DNA of 5,060 nucleotides from Deltaproteobacteria bacterium. Its GTDB lineage: Bacteria; Desulfobacterota; WTBG01. Below are positions 4,526 through 5,060 of this stretch, in pieces. Location of the stretch: assembly GCA_013139225.1 (NCBI GenBank), contig WTBG01000272.1, positions 1-5,060 of the forward strand. Reading direction: 5' to 3'. Under the pieces are notes generated by a model, which was not told the origin of the DNA, ran no database searches, and saw only the letters and a program-made list of their open reading frames with translations. A program made the position numbers and the translations under genes. The first letter of the stretch is position 1, and every line of letters starts with the position of its first letter.

Positions 4526-5060
4526 ATGAAAACAGTTGAGGTAAATGCAAGGGGTTTAGCGTGTCCACAACCAGTTGTCCTATCAATGAAAGCTCTGGCC
4601 GAGATGGAAAGTGGTAAGGTAATAGTATCTGTTGATAACGAAGTGGCAAGAGATAATGTTAAAAGAATGGCGGAACATGAAGGATGTGCGGTTACTGTGG
4701 AAGAAAAGGGTGATGGATTTGAATTGCAAATAACAAGAGTACCACCAGCAAAATTCTCTCCAGAATTGATAGCTGAGAAAAAAGTTGTGGAAGAATCTCT
4801 TGTTTATTTGTTTGAGTCTGATTTTATCGGAAGAAACCGGGAATTGGGGAAAATCCTGATTAATGGATTTTTAAATGCCATCATTTCTCTACCGAAGAGA
4901 AAAAGTAAAATTGTACTTATTAGTAATGGAGTTAGATTAGTAATCTCTCGTTCTTATGTGCTTGATACACTTTTAGAACTAAAACAATCAGGGTTTGAGA
5001 TATTGATTTGTGGCACCTGTCTTGATTTCTTCAAGATAAGGGATAAGGTTCGGGTAGGAA
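4526..5060 (+). CDS. yedF: YedF, TusA-like/DsrE-like selenium-associated sulfurtransferase family protein (3' end cut off)
   Basis: The first 178 codons are present and the frame runs off the window with no stop. Residues 1-72 form a TusA/SirA-like domain with the G-L-A-C-P-Q-P motif (10-16), whose Cys13 is the persulfide-carrying position in TusA. After a linker, residues about 90-178 match the DsrE-like C-terminal domain of the YedF selenium-metabolism family: ESDFIGRNRELG (97-108), LISNGVRL (131-138) and the hallmark CGTCLDF (162-168), with C162 and C165. Most of the usual length of about 190-200 residues is seen; perhaps 15-25 residues are missing. YedF genes often accompany selD or other selenium genes, but its biochemical role is not established; selenium or sulfur transfer is an expectation from the family. 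Its place directly after mnmA suggests it could pass sulfur, or selenium, toward U34 modification. Whether selD or ybbB (selU) follows is outside the window. Confidence 0.9.
   Translation, partial: MKTVEVNARGLACPQPVVLSMKALAEMESGKVIVSVDNEVARDNVKRMAEHEGCAVTVEEKGDGFELQITRVPPAKFSPELIAEKKVVEESLVYLFESDFIGRNRELGKILINGFLNAIISLPKRKSKIVLISNGVRLVISRSYVLDTLLELKQSGFEILICGTCLDFFKIRDKVRVG

Overview
This 5,060-base window is A+T-rich and carries six genes, all on the plus strand. It looks like part of a bacterial chromosome from a strictly or mainly anaerobic, sulfur-handling organism. A deltaproteobacterial (Desulfobacterota-type) source is my best guess. The reasons are the hairpin-forming repeat at the left end, which resembles dispersed intergenic repeats I associate with that group, and the gene mix: archaeal/anaerobe-type Thi4, [4Fe-4S] NadA, an MnmA variant and YedF. 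This assignment is an inference, not something the sequence proves.

Layout. Bases 1-156 form an imperfect terminal-inverted-repeat element with nested palindromes (MITE-like, no ORF). It stops 18 bases before the first gene. Then follow a small MOSC-domain protein (175-627), a Thi4-type thiazole synthase (646-1434), and an uncharacterised protein with a C-terminal Cys/His tail resembling a degenerate archaemetzincin-type metallopeptidase (1448-2272). A 140-base spacer holds a compact set of hairpins with competing pairings, and leads into quinolinate synthase nadA (2413-3330). After it come a thiouridylase of the MnmA family (3387-4472) and yedF (4526 to the window end, cut off). There is a terminator-like hairpin with a T-run inside the 3' end of the 1448-2272 gene. 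I see no clear promoter anywhere, and no tRNA, rRNA, CRISPR array or transposase.

How the genes fit together. Four of the six proteins belong to families that handle sulfur: MOSC (sulfur-carrier-like Cys), Thi4 (sulfur into thiazole), MnmA (sulfur into tRNA U34) and YedF (a TusA-like Cys carrier, linked to selenium). Thi4 consumes NAD as a substrate, and NadA makes the quinolinate precursor of NAD, so the pair is biochemically linked. NadA, and possibly this MnmA, are Fe-S proteins. Spacings of 13-18 bases bind the first three genes into a likely operon. The 140-, 56- and 53-base gaps further on are compatible with one transcript but could hold separate regulation.

The points most worth checking are the pre-nadA RNA structure, the MnmA variant that has lost the second catalytic Cys, the Cys (not His) at the sulfur-donor position of Thi4, the HLVGH motif in the unknown protein, and the terminator-like hairpin inside its reading frame.
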